Shown here: in pieces, positions 53,665 to 63,906 of the stretch
Position numbering within the stretch: the first letter of the stretch is position 1
Layout of the letters: each line of letters begins with the position of its first letter
Translations under genes and position numbers: made by a program
Notes under the pieces: model-generated
The model's database searches: none
What the model was told of the DNA's origin: nothing
The model's input: the letters and a program-made list of their open reading frames with translations, nothing else
Assembly (NCBI GenBank): GCA_003278165.1
Contig: QCGU01000001.1
Coordinates: 1 to 64,000, forward strand
Length of the DNA stretch: 64,000 bases
Direction: 5' to 3'
Origin: Pelagibacteraceae bacterium AG-390-A02
GTDB lineage: Bacteria > Pseudomonadota > Alphaproteobacteria > Pelagibacterales > Pelagibacteraceae

Positions 53665-54297
53665 ATGCCCTCGCAAAACGATGGGGTTATGATAATTTTA
53701 TCATCTCCTTCTGGAGCAGGTAAAACCACATTAGTTAAAAAATTATCTGAATTAGATAATTATGAAATCTCTATTTCTCATACCACGAGACAACCAAGAC
53801 CAAATGAGACACAAGAGGAAGATTATTTTTTTGTTAGTGAGCAAGAATTTAAGAGACTGATTTTAAACGAGGAGTTTCTTGAGTATGCAAAAGTATTTAA
53901 GAATTATTATGGTACTACAAGAACCCCAGTTATCGATAAATTAAATAAAAGTAAAAATGTTTTATTTGATATTGATTGGCAAGGTGCCGATCAAATTAAA
54001 AATAAAAAATTGGATTATAAATTAATAACATTCTTTATTTTACCCCCCAGTAAAGAAATTTTATTTGAAAGATTGTCAAACAGACATATTAAAGACAAAT
54101 TAATAGCAGAAGAGAGAATTAACCAATTTGAAAGAGATGTGCTTCATTGGATAAATTATGATTACGTGGTCATAAATGATGACCTAGACCGTTGTTTATT
54201 GAAAATTAAAAATTTAATTTCAGCCGAGATAAACTCTGGATCAAAAGATTACGATGCCAACTTTGTTAGAAAACACGTTGAAAAATTAACTAATTAA
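53665..54297 (+). CDS. gmk: Guanylate kinase
   Basis: Phosphorylates GMP to GDP, 210 residues. The P-loop is [10 protein letters not shown] (residues 13-22), followed by [34 protein letters not shown] and [14 protein letters not shown]. Start chosen at the ATG at 53665; an internal Met nine residues in (53689) is possible. It converges on rsmA with a 12-base overlap of 3' ends. Confidence 0.95.
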   Translation: MPSQNDGVMIILSSPSGAGKTTLVKKLSELDNYEISISHTTRQPRPNETQEEDYFFVSEQEFKRLILNEEFLEYAKVFKNYYGTTRTPVIDKLNKSKNVLFDIDWQGADQIKNKKLDYKLITFFILPPSKEILFERLSNRHIKDKLIAEERINQFERDVLHWINYDYVVINDDLDRCLLKIKNLISAEINSGSKDYDANFVRKHVEKLTN

Positions 54298-55068
54298 ATT
54301 TTCATATTCTTTTGTTAATTGATAATAAACTTCATAATCTAAATTTTGTGGTCTTAAGTTAAGATCAATTTTTAATTTATTTAATATATTTAGGTTCCCA
54401 TTAAATATTTGATTATAAGGTTTCTTAAGCATTTTTCTTCTATGATTAAAAAATATTCTAGTAATTAATTCTAAATTTTTTGAATTTATTTTGTGAAATT
54501 TATTTTTAGGTGTAAAGAATAATAAAGAGCTGTCTATTTTAGGTTTTGGATAAAATGATTCTGGTTTAATATCACATATTTTTTCTACTTTGAGTTTCCA
54601 ATTACTTAATATAGACAATCTTCCATAATCTGATGTATTGAATTTTGCTATAATTCTATTTGCTACTTCTTTTTGAAACATAAGAATTAGATTATCAAAC
54701 CAATAATTGTCATTAAGTCCAATGATCCATTTAGTAAGAATTTCTGTTGAGATATTATAAGGAAGATTTCCAAAAACTATTAATTTTTCTTTAGTTAGGG
54801 ATGTTTCTTTGAACCTTAGTATGTCATCATTAAAAATAGTAATTAAATTGTTAAATTTGTCCTCAAGTTGATTTGCTAATTTATTATCTTTTTCAACAAC
54901 ATAAACTTTTTTTGGATTTTTATCTAAGATTGAAGAGGTTAAATTTCCGGTACCAGGTCCAACTTCTAAAATTATCTTGCCTTGAATATTTACTATATTA
55001 ACAATTTTTTCAATTATATTTTTATCAATTAAAAAATTTTGTCCTAAGCTCTTTTTTGCTCTAATCAC
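54286..55068 (-). CDS. rsmA: 16S rRNA dimethyladenosine transferase RsmA (KsgA)
   Basis: Dimethylates two adjacent adenines near the 3' end of 16S rRNA, 260 residues. [19 protein letters not shown], the SAM motif [16 protein letters not shown], the catalytic [10 protein letters not shown] and [19 protein letters not shown] [16 protein letters not shown] mark the family. It overlaps pdxA by one base, in the order seen widely in proteobacteria. Confidence 0.95.
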   Translation of the reverse strand: MIRAKKSLGQNFLIDKNIIEKIVNIVNIQGKIILEVGPGTGNLTSSILDKNPKKVYVVEKDNKLANQLEDKFNNLITIFNDDILRFKETSLTKEKLIVFGNLPYNISTEILTKWIIGLNDNYWFDNLILMFQKEVANRIIAKFNTSDYGRLSILSNWKLKVEKICDIKPESFYPKPKIDSSLLFFTPKNKFHKINSKNLELITRIFFNHRRKMLKKPYNQIFNGNLNILNKLKIDLNLRPQNLDYEVYYQLTKEYENLIS

Positions 55069-56030
55069 TAAAAATCTAAAAATTTAATTGAGTTTAATAA
55101 ACTAGTAAAATCAGATTTTTTTTGCCCTAACATCCTTTCATTTGGTCCATGATCTGGCGAAACCCTTATAAAAGGTAAACCAACTGTCAAATTGATTGCA
55201 TCAAACTCAAAAATAGTTTTGATAGGTGTTAAAACTTGATCATGATACATCCCTACAACTATATTGTATTTATTTCTATTTGATTTTGTAAAAATAGTAT
55301 CAGCTGGAAAAGGTCCTTCAATATTAACTTTTGATTTTTTTAAAATTTTTACAGCTGGAGAAACAATTTTTTTATCTTCATTAAATATGTCACTGCTTTC
55401 ACAATGTGGATTTAGTCCAGTTATAGCTATTTTAGGTTTTTGATTAAATTTGGTTTTCCAAAATTTATCAATAATTTTAATTTTTTTAACTATTTTTGAC
55501 TTAGATATATTTTTTGAAACAAACTTTAATGGTTCATGAGTAATTATAGGACTTACTGATAATTTTTTATTAAATATTACCATGGCATAATTTTTAACCT
55601 TTGTTTTGTGTGCTAAATATTCCGTTACGCCAATATATTTTTTTTTTAAAAAATTTTTTTTTGAAATTGGACCATTAATAAGTTTGTTACTTATACCGCT
55701 TTTCATAATTTTTAATCCAATCTCAAATGATTTTTCAATATACTTGTTTGAATTTGATGAAATTTTTTGAAAGGCTTTATTTTGGTCAAAATCTATATCA
55801 ATAACGTTTAGTTTTTTAAATTTAAGATTATTTAGAAAAATTTTTTTTATATCTATTTCATTAAAATTTAAATTTTCTTTAAGAGCCCTTAATTGTTTTA
55901 ATAAAATTTTTTTAGAACAAATTAAAACTATTGGACTTTTAAATTTTTTTTTGTGGATAATTTTTAAAAAGATTTCTGTAAAAATACTATTAGGTTCACC
56001 AGCCACTATAATTATTGGCTTAAATTTCAT
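55068..56030 (-). CDS. pdxA: 4-hydroxythreonine-4-phosphate dehydrogenase PdxA
   Basis: Pyridoxal phosphate biosynthesis enzyme, 320 residues. IIVAGEPNSIFTEIF, KLINGPISKKNFLKKKYIGVTEYLA in pieces, ITGLNPHCESS, and the metal/substrate block GMYHDQVLTPIKTI with INLTVGLPFIRVSPDHG are diagnostic. The sequence is unusually Lys/Ile/Asn-rich but keeps the catalytic blocks. PLP is needed by GcvP and threonine aldolase elsewhere in the window. Confidence 0.92.
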   Translation of the reverse strand: MKFKPIIIVAGEPNSIFTEIFLKIIHKKKFKSPIVLICSKKILLKQLRALKENLNFNEIDIKKIFLNNLKFKKLNVIDIDFDQNKAFQKISSNSNKYIEKSFEIGLKIMKSGISNKLINGPISKKNFLKKKYIGVTEYLAHKTKVKNYAMVIFNKKLSVSPIITHEPLKFVSKNISKSKIVKKIKIIDKFWKTKFNQKPKIAITGLNPHCESSDIFNEDKKIVSPAVKILKKSKVNIEGPFPADTIFTKSNRNKYNIVVGMYHDQVLTPIKTIFEFDAINLTVGLPFIRVSPDHGPNERMLGQKKSDFTSLLNSIKFLDF

Positions 56031-56961
56031 TTATTTCCATATTTTCTTTTACTTTGTTAAAGTATATTTTTGAGTATTGATTTAATTGATTATTTCTAGT
56101 TATCTGAATTAATTTTTTTAATTCAGTGTTTAAGTTTATTTCTGACTTTTGAGTTTTAATATCGTTTATTTTTAAAATTAAAAATCCACCAGGAACTGTT
56201 ATTGGTTTTGTAAATTCATTTACTTCTTTTTTTGCTAAAACATCTCTGATTTTGATATTCAAAGAATTTTCATTAATCCAATCTAATTTACCACCCATGT
56301 TGCTTGTAGCTGAAATACTATATTTTAGTGCTGTATTTTCAAATCCATTATTGTTAATTGAATTAACAATTTCTTTATATTTAGTTTGAATTTTTTCAGA
56401 TTTTGAGACCTCAAAGAAAATTTCTGACATTAAATAAGACTTTATTTTTTTTGCATTATTTTTAAGTATATCTTCTCTAAGTTTTTCTTCATCAATTTTA
56501 ACATTTTTTGAGTATAAAGAATAAATAAGTTCATTCCATAACGCTTCGGTTTCAATTTTTTTGAGTACAGTAAAATAATTTACATTATTTATTTCAAGGT
56601 ATTTTTTAAAATCTTCCAAGTTATTTAAACCTATGTTTGTATAAATATTTTTTAACAATTGTTCTAATAATGATTGAGGTATTTCTGCATTTTTAAATCT
56701 ATTTGAAATTTCAATTCTTTTTATTTTTTCTCTAACAACTGATTTTTTAGTTACATCAATAATTTCATTATATTTTAATTTTTTTAAATTTGGATTTAAT
56801 GCAATTAAATAATTTTTCTCATTTTCAACATCTATATGCGTTATTATTTCATTATCTATTTTAAAAATTATTTTATTTTCTAAACTGCTTAAATTTTCTG
56901 ATAAGAAAAAAAAAAGTATAATAATAAAATAGATTTTTTTTAATTTTAAATTAATTTCCAT
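56020..56961 (-). CDS. surA: SurA-like periplasmic peptidyl-prolyl isomerase / chaperone
   Basis: Outer-membrane protein chaperone, about 313 residues. An N-terminal signal sequence (KKIYFIIILFFFLSENLSS) precedes a SurA_N domain (IIFKIDNEIITHIDVENEKNYL) and one parvulin-like domain (ISATSNMGGKLDWINE, FTKPITVPGGFLILKIND). I prefer the ATG at 56961, giving an 11-base overlap with lptD; upstream in-frame Mets at 56976 and 56991 are less likely. Its position after lptD is classic, since SurA helps fold LptD. Confidence 0.88.
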   Translation of the reverse strand: MEINLKLKKIYFIIILFFFLSENLSSLENKIIFKIDNEIITHIDVENEKNYLIALNPNLKKLKYNEIIDVTKKSVVREKIKRIEISNRFKNAEIPQSLLEQLLKNIYTNIGLNNLEDFKKYLEINNVNYFTVLKKIETEALWNELIYSLYSKNVKIDEEKLREDILKNNAKKIKSYLMSEIFFEVSKSEKIQTKYKEIVNSINNNGFENTALKYSISATSNMGGKLDWINENSLNIKIRDVLAKKEVNEFTKPITVPGGFLILKINDIKTQKSEINLNTELKKLIQITRNNQLNQYSKIYFNKVKENMEINEI

Positions 56962-59797
56962 ACTGATCTCTTTCATAAAGTTTTCTTTCATAAGTAGTAA
57001 GTGGAATTAAAGTAACTGATAAAAACAAGTTTTCAGATGGAACAAGATCATCATCTTTATAGAATGTTCTGTTATACTTTATTGCTGCAGTCAAACAATC
57101 ATTTTTATATTCATAACTTAAATCATAATATTCTGTTAGTGAAATTTCTTTATTTCTACGTGTTGAAAAAGAAAATGAATTGCTTTCGTTAAAATTATAT
57201 GAGGTTTTATTTGTGAGTGAATGCGTTGTTCCTAATTTATTTCTTTCTTCTATATAACCAAATTCGGTTACAAAATTATTTATAGATACTTCGGAAGTAA
57301 TTGAGTGCGAATCAAAAGTCTTTAAATCGTTATCAATAGAAAAATCATATTTTAAGTTAATATTATCTAATAAATTATTGTTTATTGAACCAAAAATATT
57401 TGAACTTTTTTGATTTATTGTCGATTTTTTTGGAATCTTTTCTTCAAAAGAATCTCTTAATACTGTAGCTAATTTTATTTCTAAAAATTTATCCTTTAAC
57501 TCATTCTCTTCATCAATGTAAGAATTTTTATCAAACTTATAATCGAGGCCTAAAGTAATTGATTTTCCTTGTTCGAAAGTATCACTTAAACCCAATCTAT
57601 TTATTGCAAATACATTGTCAGCGTTTATTACTTTAGATGATGAACTATAATCTATCATATCATTGATAGGATTTAATCTAAAAGAAATTTTAGGTATTAA
57701 TATTTCATTTGATAAATCATTATTTTTAACAAGGGGAAGACTTGAAATAACTTCAAATAATCCCATTCCTTCAATTCTTGGTGACGATTTATATGATTGA
57801 TCCTTTTTTCCAACTGAATTTAGATTTTTAAAATATAAATTCATATTATTTTTAAATCCACTATTAGTAAAATAATCAGGAGTAGAATAGGATAAATTAT
57901 TGGTAATTGATGATCTTAGACTGTTAGTATCTCTTAAATAATTACTTCCAGATGAGTCAAAATTAAAAGAACCATCAATTTCACTTATTTTGAAATTTTT
58001 ATTATAATTATATCTTGGCAATACGTACTGGTATCTATCTGTGTGCCTTACACCTAAATTTTCATAAATATTTAAACCAGTAGAAAAATCATAATCTTCA
58101 TGGTCAAAAATATAATTTAATTCAGTATTCATCGAGTTTTTATTTGAAGGCATAACTGGGCTAGGAAAAAGATTATTTTGAAAAACTTTTAAATAAGTAT
58201 CGTTATTAACCCTCTCGATTTTAGCATTCATTTTGCTATTTAAAAAGTTTGGTAAATTTAAGTCTTTATTATATGCAACAAAAATATGATTGATATTTTT
58301 TTCTTTATTGTTTGTATTTGATTTGTAACCTTTTGTTAAACTAAAATCAGCTATCAAAGATGAATTTTTCGTTTTTTGTCTATATTCATTTTGAAGAATT
58401 ATTTTTTGTTTATTACTTTTATTTTCAAAAATTGTAGGCTTAAAAGTATAATCTTTATCAGGTCCAAGAGTTTTAAAGTAAGGTAAATAAATTGAAGAAC
58501 CCAAAGTTTTTGATCTATTTAATTGAGGCTGCAGAAAGCCAGTTTTTCTTTTCACTGTTGGGTCAGGATGAAAAAATTTAGGAAAGTAAATAATTGGTAC
58601 ATCATAAATTTTTAGAACAGGATTTTTATAAATTAAATTTTTATTTTTTTTGTCGTGGGTAATTTTTTCAGAATATATGCTCCATGGCGGACAATTACCT
58701 TTAATTTTACAGCTAGTAAAAATTCCATTATTAATTATTGTATAATTTTCATTTCCTGAAGATGAGGATCCATAAATTCTTGGGTCTTGCTCAGGGTTTC
58801 CAAATATATCTTTATGAACTTTTATTTTTGTATCCTTTGATAAAAAACTTTGATCTTTAAAATCAAAAAATCCTTCCGAAAAATAGTAATTATCATATTT
58901 ATTTTTTTCAACTTTCGAGATAAGAGTTACATTTTTTGCCTTAAGAAGTCTTGTATCTATTTGATAGAGAAAATTACTAGCTTCATATTGATTTTCATTA
59001 TTATCAATTACAATAGAATTGTGTTTAGATGATAATTCTTGTTTCAGTTTATTGTAGATTACATTCTTTGATGAAAATTTATATTTTTTTTCAACATTAG
59101 CCCTTGAATTCCCCTCTGTGAAAACTATTTCTTCATTTTTTAAATAAGTGGCTTTGTCAGATTCTATTGTTGTATTTTTTTCTGAATCTAAAAATTGAAC
59201 GTTTTTGTTTGCTGTTAATATATTTTTAATTCTGTCAAATTTAAAATTTGAGGCTGTAATAGTATTGTTTACATCAACGGCTTTAGAATTCCCCTCTGTG
59301 AAAACTATTTCTTCATTTTTTAAATAAGTGGCTTTGTCAGATTCTATTGTTGTATTTTTTTCTGAATCTAAAAATTGAACGTTTTTGTTTGCTGTTAATA
59401 TATTTTTAATTCTGTCAAATTTAAAATTTGAGGCTGTAATAGTATTGTTTACATCAACGGCTTTAGAATTCCCCTCTGTGAAAACTATTTCTTCATTTTT
59501 TAAATAAGTGGCTTTGTCAGAATAAATTGTAAAATTATCATTAGTGTTTAAAAATTCTACATTTCCTGAGACGTTTAATATATTTTTTGATTTATTATAT
59601 ACAAAATTTTCAGCAACTATTATAAATCCATCATTGGTTTCAGCTTTTCCATATTTAGTACCAATAACCAAATTACCATTCTCAACTATTTCAATTTCTG
59701 TTATATTAAATTTAAATTCATCTTGTGCAGCAGAAAAATTAAAAAAATTAATTATAAAATAAATTATTAAAATAAAATATTTTAGTTTATTTCTCAT
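56951..59797 (-). CDS. lptD: LPS-assembly protein LptD, enlarged by an internal tandem duplication
   Basis: Outer-membrane LPS translocon barrel, 948 residues, longer than the usual 750-800. After a signal peptide, an OstA/LptA-like beta-jellyroll domain runs to about residue 290, then the barrel domain with FTSCKIKGNCPPWSIYSE (Cys pair), YDVPIIYFPKFFHPDP and KTGFLQPQLNRSKTLGSS. Residues about 93-231 consist of a 60-residue unit repeated 2.3 times with identical DNA. This lengthens the periplasmic bridge domain. The start overlaps lptG by 11 bases. Confidence 0.93.
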   Translation of the reverse strand: MRNKLKYFILIIYFIINFFNFSAAQDEFKFNITEIEIVENGNLVIGTKYGKAETNDGFIIVAENFVYNKSKNILNVSGNVEFLNTNDNFTIYSDKATYLKNEEIVFTEGNSKAVDVNNTITASNFKFDRIKNILTANKNVQFLDSEKNTTIESDKATYLKNEEIVFTEGNSKAVDVNNTITASNFKFDRIKNILTANKNVQFLDSEKNTTIESDKATYLKNEEIVFTEGNSRANVEKKYKFSSKNVIYNKLKQELSSKHNSIVIDNNENQYEASNFLYQIDTRLLKAKNVTLISKVEKNKYDNYYFSEGFFDFKDQSFLSKDTKIKVHKDIFGNPEQDPRIYGSSSSGNENYTIINNGIFTSCKIKGNCPPWSIYSEKITHDKKNKNLIYKNPVLKIYDVPIIYFPKFFHPDPTVKRKTGFLQPQLNRSKTLGSSIYLPYFKTLGPDKDYTFKPTIFENKSNKQKIILQNEYRQKTKNSSLIADFSLTKGYKSNTNNKEKNINHIFVAYNKDLNLPNFLNSKMNAKIERVNNDTYLKVFQNNLFPSPVMPSNKNSMNTELNYIFDHEDYDFSTGLNIYENLGVRHTDRYQYVLPRYNYNKNFKISEIDGSFNFDSSGSNYLRDTNSLRSSITNNLSYSTPDYFTNSGFKNNMNLYFKNLNSVGKKDQSYKSSPRIEGMGLFEVISSLPLVKNNDLSNEILIPKISFRLNPINDMIDYSSSSKVINADNVFAINRLGLSDTFEQGKSITLGLDYKFDKNSYIDEENELKDKFLEIKLATVLRDSFEEKIPKKSTINQKSSNIFGSINNNLLDNINLKYDFSIDNDLKTFDSHSITSEVSINNFVTEFGYIEERNKLGTTHSLTNKTSYNFNESNSFSFSTRRNKEISLTEYYDLSYEYKNDCLTAAIKYNRTFYKDDDLVPSENLFLSVTLIPLTTYERKLYERDQYGN
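59106..59521. repeat. Perfect 180-base tandem repeat inside lptD (about 2.3 copies)
   Basis: Bases 59106-59341 are identical to 59286-59521, so a 180-base unit is present in two full copies plus 56 bases. 180 bases is 60 codons, so the frame is kept. I saw no mismatch in the 236-base overlap; the flanks diverge at once on both sides. The unit encodes a segment of the OstA jellyroll domain (SDKATYLKNEEIVFTEGN and following). Confidence 0.95.
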
Positions 59798-60863
59798 TTA
59801 TATTTACTAGTAACAAAGTGTTCAAAATACATAAAATTATTAAAGGTGAAAAAATAGAAAATGTTAATGGTATTTTTTCTGTTACACCCATAACATTAAA
59901 AAAATTACTTACATAGTAAATAATAACTGAAAAAAAAAGACCTATAACAACTTTAAACGTACTGCTTTTAAATTTTTTTGTATTAAACATTATTATTGAA
60001 GAGAAAATAGTCATTAGCATAAGATAAAAGGGATAGGTAAATATTTTATTTATTTGTAAATCGACATCGATTAATGAATAATTTAGCTTTTTATAATTTT
60101 TCCTTAAATCTAAAAGTTTTAAAATTGATAACGAGGATAGGTTTGAAAACAATGATTCAATTTTCCTCTGATTAAAGTTAGTTTGAAATTCTAAAATACT
60201 TATTTTTTTGCTTGTGTTATCTTCGAAAACAGAAGCATCATAAATTAACCATTTATTATTTTTGATATCAATTCTATTGCTTCTAATATTTTTTAATAGC
60301 TCATAATTTTTATCAAAAGTTGATATAAAAGTTTCTGATAAGATATTATTGTTAATTTTTGAGGAATTAATTATATTTATTTCATCATCTACAATATCTT
60401 TTATCCATAAACCATTTTTGTTGATTACAGCTAAATAATCAGATTTATCTGTAGAGTATTGATTTTTAATTTCTAGATAATAACTCTGTAGAGTTGATGA
60501 TAAATTATAGTACATAGTGATTATACCAATACCAATAACAAAACTGGAAATACTTAAAATTGAAATAATTTTCAAATTTTTTAGTCCAGAATATTTAAAT
60601 ATATTAATTTCATCATTATTAAAAAGTTTTATAAAATAAAATTGTGTTGATATTAAAAAAATGAAAGGAAACATTTCAAATATTATTGATGGAGTGTTCA
60701 TAAGTGACAGGTATATTGGATAATAAGATCCTACATTTTTGCCACTAAAAAATTCTATTTCTTGTAGTATATTAAGTATGAAAACTAAACTTAGCATAAC
60801 CAAGAAAACATTTAAAAAAGATTTTAAAAAATTTGTTACTATAAATTTGATATGAGTTCTCAT
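59787..60863 (-). CDS. lptG: LPS export permease LptG
   Basis: Inner-membrane permease of the LptB2FG LPS extractor, 358 residues. Six helices in two groups flank a periplasmic beta-jellyroll domain (about residues 135-260). Early VTNFLKSFLNVFLVMLSLVFILN and EIEFFSGKNVG, NDEINIFKYSGLKNLKII, and YPFYLMLMTIFSSIIMFN match YjgP/YjgQ proteins. It overlaps lptD by 11 bases and follows lptF by two bases. Confidence 0.9.
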   Translation of the reverse strand: MRTHIKFIVTNFLKSFLNVFLVMLSLVFILNILQEIEFFSGKNVGSYYPIYLSLMNTPSIIFEMFPFIFLISTQFYFIKLFNNDEINIFKYSGLKNLKIISILSISSFVIGIGIITMYYNLSSTLQSYYLEIKNQYSTDKSDYLAVINKNGLWIKDIVDDEINIINSSKINNNILSETFISTFDKNYELLKNIRSNRIDIKNNKWLIYDASVFEDNTSKKISILEFQTNFNQRKIESLFSNLSSLSILKLLDLRKNYKKLNYSLIDVDLQINKIFTYPFYLMLMTIFSSIIMFNTKKFKSSTFKVVIGLFFSVIIYYVSNFFNVMGVTEKIPLTFSIFSPLIILCILNTLLLVNINEK

Positions 60864-60865
60864 TT

Positions 60866-61987
60866 TTAAATACTAGCTTTCTTGATTTTAAATTTATAAA
60901 TTATGCCTAAGTAAATTATTAAGATAGAAAATACAGGAATAGAAATCAAAAAAATATTTTTTATAAAACTGTCTCCAATAAATCCAAGTGAACTTTCAGA
61001 AATAATTATCATAAATATACCCAAAGAAAATATTAGAAATCTATATTTAAAATAATTTACATTTTCTTTTGTTATAATTAAATTAAATGCAGCAATTAAA
61101 ATTAATAATGGAAGATAAAATGGGACAATAAATCTTTTAAATAACTCTTTATAAACATTCCTTGGATTATTTTTATTACAATTAATAATACTTATATCTT
61201 TACCCAAATATATACTTTTAATGCAATCAACAAGTTCTATTGTTGATTGTTCTTGTAGTTTTTTATGAAACACCACGTGAGACTCCATATCTCCTAAAAG
61301 AAAATCAGATTTGCTAAAACTAAAATTTGTAATTTTATTTTTATTATTATTAAAGTTTTGCCCTTCGTATAAAACTAAAACTTTATTATTTTTTCTTTGC
61401 TCAAAAATTCCTTTTTTTGCAAAAGTTATTTGAAAATTATCTTTATTTGTTCTTTTTTTTATATAAATATTTATAAATTCATCTTTTTTATTCTTCTCTT
61501 CTGCAAATATTGTTAATCCTTTAATATTATCATTAAATTTTTTTGGTTTTATCAATCCTTCAAAATAATCGACTTCAGAGGTTCTTATAAGACTTTTAGC
61601 AATTTCTTGAGATTTAGGAGTTACAATTGTTAGTAATATGATCTGAATCAAAAAAACTAGAACAGAGAAAATTAAAAAAAAATTTATTACAGAAATTTTT
61701 TCTATTCCATGATTCCAATATATAATTAATTCATTTTTCAATTCATACTTTATAAAAATATATGAGAAGCCAAAGAAAATACAAAAAGGTAAAACTTTGG
61801 CTATAATTTTAGGAAAATTTAAAAGTGTATAAAGAAGATATATGTTATGGTTTCTGCCGTCTTCGATTATTATATCTAGAAAGTTAACTGCTTGGAATAC
61901 CCAAATAATTGAACTTATTCCAAATAATGCAACTAAAGAGAAAACTAAACAATCAGATAAAAGCTTTCTAAATATTATTTTTTTCAT
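60866..61987 (-). CDS. lptF: LPS export permease LptF
   Basis: Partner permease of LptG, 373 residues, same YjgP/YjgQ fold. Family features are an N-terminal helix (LSDCLVFSLVALFGISSIIW), LPFCIFFGFSYIFIKYELKNELIIYWNHGI, a periplasmic domain with FAEEKNKKDEFINIYI and ILYEGQ-like VLYEGQNFNN, and KRFIVPFYLPLLILIAAFNL before the last helices. It starts a leftward lptF-lptG-lptD-surA-pdxA-rsmA group, divergent from pepA across a 60-base gap. Confidence 0.9.
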   Translation of the reverse strand: MKKIIFRKLLSDCLVFSLVALFGISSIIWVFQAVNFLDIIIEDGRNHNIYLLYTLLNFPKIIAKVLPFCIFFGFSYIFIKYELKNELIIYWNHGIEKISVINFFLIFSVLVFLIQIILLTIVTPKSQEIAKSLIRTSEVDYFEGLIKPKKFNDNIKGLTIFAEEKNKKDEFINIYIKKRTNKDNFQITFAKKGIFEQRKNNKVLVLYEGQNFNNNKNKITNFSFSKSDFLLGDMESHVVFHKKLQEQSTIELVDCIKSIYLGKDISIINCNKNNPRNVYKELFKRFIVPFYLPLLILIAAFNLIITKENVNYFKYRFLIFSLGIFMIIISESSLGFIGDSFIKNIFLISIPVFSILIIYLGIIYKFKIKKASI

Positions 61988-62047
61988 TGAAATAAGCTAT
62001 TTTTATTCATATATACCACTCATCTTTAGCATATAGAATCGAAAATT

Positions 62048-63503
62048 ATGAGTGTTCAAATAAGTTATAATAAAAAATGGTCTTCAAAAAATTCAGTAAA
62101 CAAAGTCTTATTTATAGACGAGAAATATAAAATTTCTGGTTTAAAAAAACATTTATTTGCTGCTGAATTTAAATGTATTTCTGATTTGTTAAAATCAAAA
62201 GACGTTAAGCAAAAAATATTGTCTTTTGAAATAAGCTCCAAAGTAAAAGTAACTTTAGTGTCTGTAAAAAAAGATATAAAAAGTTCAGATTTAGAAAATT
62301 TAGGAGCAAAATTTTATGATATTTTTAAATCATCTAAAATAAAAAATTTTAATTTAAACTCTGATACTGCTCCAAAAAATAAAAATGATGTTGTTGGTTA
62401 CTTTTTACATGGAATAAAATTAAAATCTTACAAATTTGATAAGTATAAAACAAAAAAATTAAACGAGAATTTATCAATTATAGTAACTGGTAAGAATAAA
62501 CCTTCTATAAAAAATCAGATAAAATTTAAAGCGATTGAAGATGGAATTTTTTATGCAAGAGATTTGGTTTCAGAACCAGGAAATGTTTTGCATCCAGATG
62601 AATATGCAAAAAGAATAAATTCACTAAGAAATGATGGACTTAGAATAAATATATACGATGAAAAAAAATTAAAAAAATTAGGAATGAATACATTGCTTGG
62701 TGTTGGCCAAGGGAGTGTAAGAGGTTCTTATCTAGTGACAATGGAATGGAAAGGATTAAAAGATAATTCTAAACCTTTAGCATTTGTCGGTAAGGGAGTT
62801 TGTTTTGATACTGGTGGTATTTCATTAAAACCAGCTAAATTTATGGAAGATATGACTTATGATATGGCTGGCTCAGCAGTCGTTGTTGGATTAATGAAAA
62901 GTTTAGCTCTTAGAAAAGCAAAGGTTAATGCTGTAGGTGTTGTTGGATTGGTAGAGAATATGCCAGGTGGTAATGCTCAAAGACCAGGAGACATTGTCAA
63001 ATCTTACAGTGGAAAAACTGTTGAGATATTAAACACTGATGCAGAAGGAAGATTAGTACTTGCAGATGCACTTACTTATACAGAAGAAAAATTTAAACCT
63101 AAATTTATAGTTGATTTAGCAACACTTACTGGAGCAATTATTGTATCTTTGGGATCTGAGTACGCAGGTTTGTTTTCAAATGATGACAATTTATCAAATC
63201 AATTAATTAAAGCAGGTGAGGAAGTTGAGGAAAAGGTTTGGAGAATGCCTCTAAATAAAAAATTTTGATAAACTAATTGACTCAAAAAATGCAGATATGC
63301 AAAATATAAATTATGTTGGCGGTGCGGGCTCAACAACTGCTGCTCAATTTTTACAAAGATTTATTTTAAACAAAACACCATGGGCACATTTAGATATTGC
63401 TGGCATGGCTTTTTCTAAATATGGAGGAGCATTAAATTCAGGTGGAGCTACTGGTTATGGAGTAAGATTATTAAATAAACTAATAGAGGACAAATATGAG
63501 TAA
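62048..63503 (+). pseudogene. pepA: Leucyl aminopeptidase PepA, split by a +1-type frameshift
   Basis: M17 aminopeptidase. The first frame (62048-63268, 406 residues) holds FVGKGVCFDTGGISLKPAKFMEDMTYDMAGSA in pieces, VVGLVENMPGGNAQRPGDI and the metal site NTDAEGRLVLADAL. It stops at TTT-TGA-TAA. Dropping one base there continues into the normal C-terminus ([40 protein letters not shown]), ending at 63503, for about 485 residues, the usual length. A homopolymer indel error, a recent mutation or programmed +1 shifting could explain it. The C-terminal end overlaps ndk by eight bases. Confidence 0.85.
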
Positions 63504-63906
63504 TATTGAACAAACTTTATCAATTATAAAACCTGATGCAGTTGAGAGAAATCTTGAGAATGAAATAAAAGAAATGTTTAAAAATAATGGTTTTTCAATT
63601 TTAAAAGAGAAAAAAATTCAAATTGAAAAATCTGAGGCAGAAAATTTTTATAAAGTTCATGAAACAAAACCATTTTATAATGATTTGTGTGAATACTTGT
63701 CCTCAGGTCCGATAGTGGTAATGGTGCTTGAAAAAGAAAATGCAGTTCTTGGTAACAGAGAATTGATGGGAGCTACAAATCCTAAAGATGCTGCAGATGG
63801 TACGATCCGAAAGAAATATGGGATTTCTATTGATAAAAACTCAGTTCACGGCTCTGACAGTGTTGAGAATGCAAAAATTGAAATTGAGTTCTTTTTTAAG
63901 GATTAA
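63496..63906 (+). CDS. ndk: Nucleoside diphosphate kinase
   Basis: Balances NTP pools, 136 residues. [18 protein letters not shown] at the start, [15 protein letters not shown] [32 protein letters not shown] in pieces, and the active-site His in [16 protein letters not shown] are diagnostic. It starts within the last bases of pepA; holC, often between the two in alphaproteobacteria, is missing. The end overlaps the convergent purN by 11 bases. Confidence 0.95.
   Translation: MSNIEQTLSIIKPDAVERNLENEIKEMFKNNGFSILKEKKIQIEKSEAENFYKVHETKPFYNDLCEYLSSGPIVVMVLEKENAVLGNRELMGATNPKDAADGTIRKKYGISIDKNSVHGSDSVENAKIEIEFFFKD

Noticed and set aside
59106..59521. CRISPR-like or mobile repeat
   Set aside because: The units are directly adjacent with no spacers, are a multiple of three and stay in frame within lptD, so it is an internal gene duplication.
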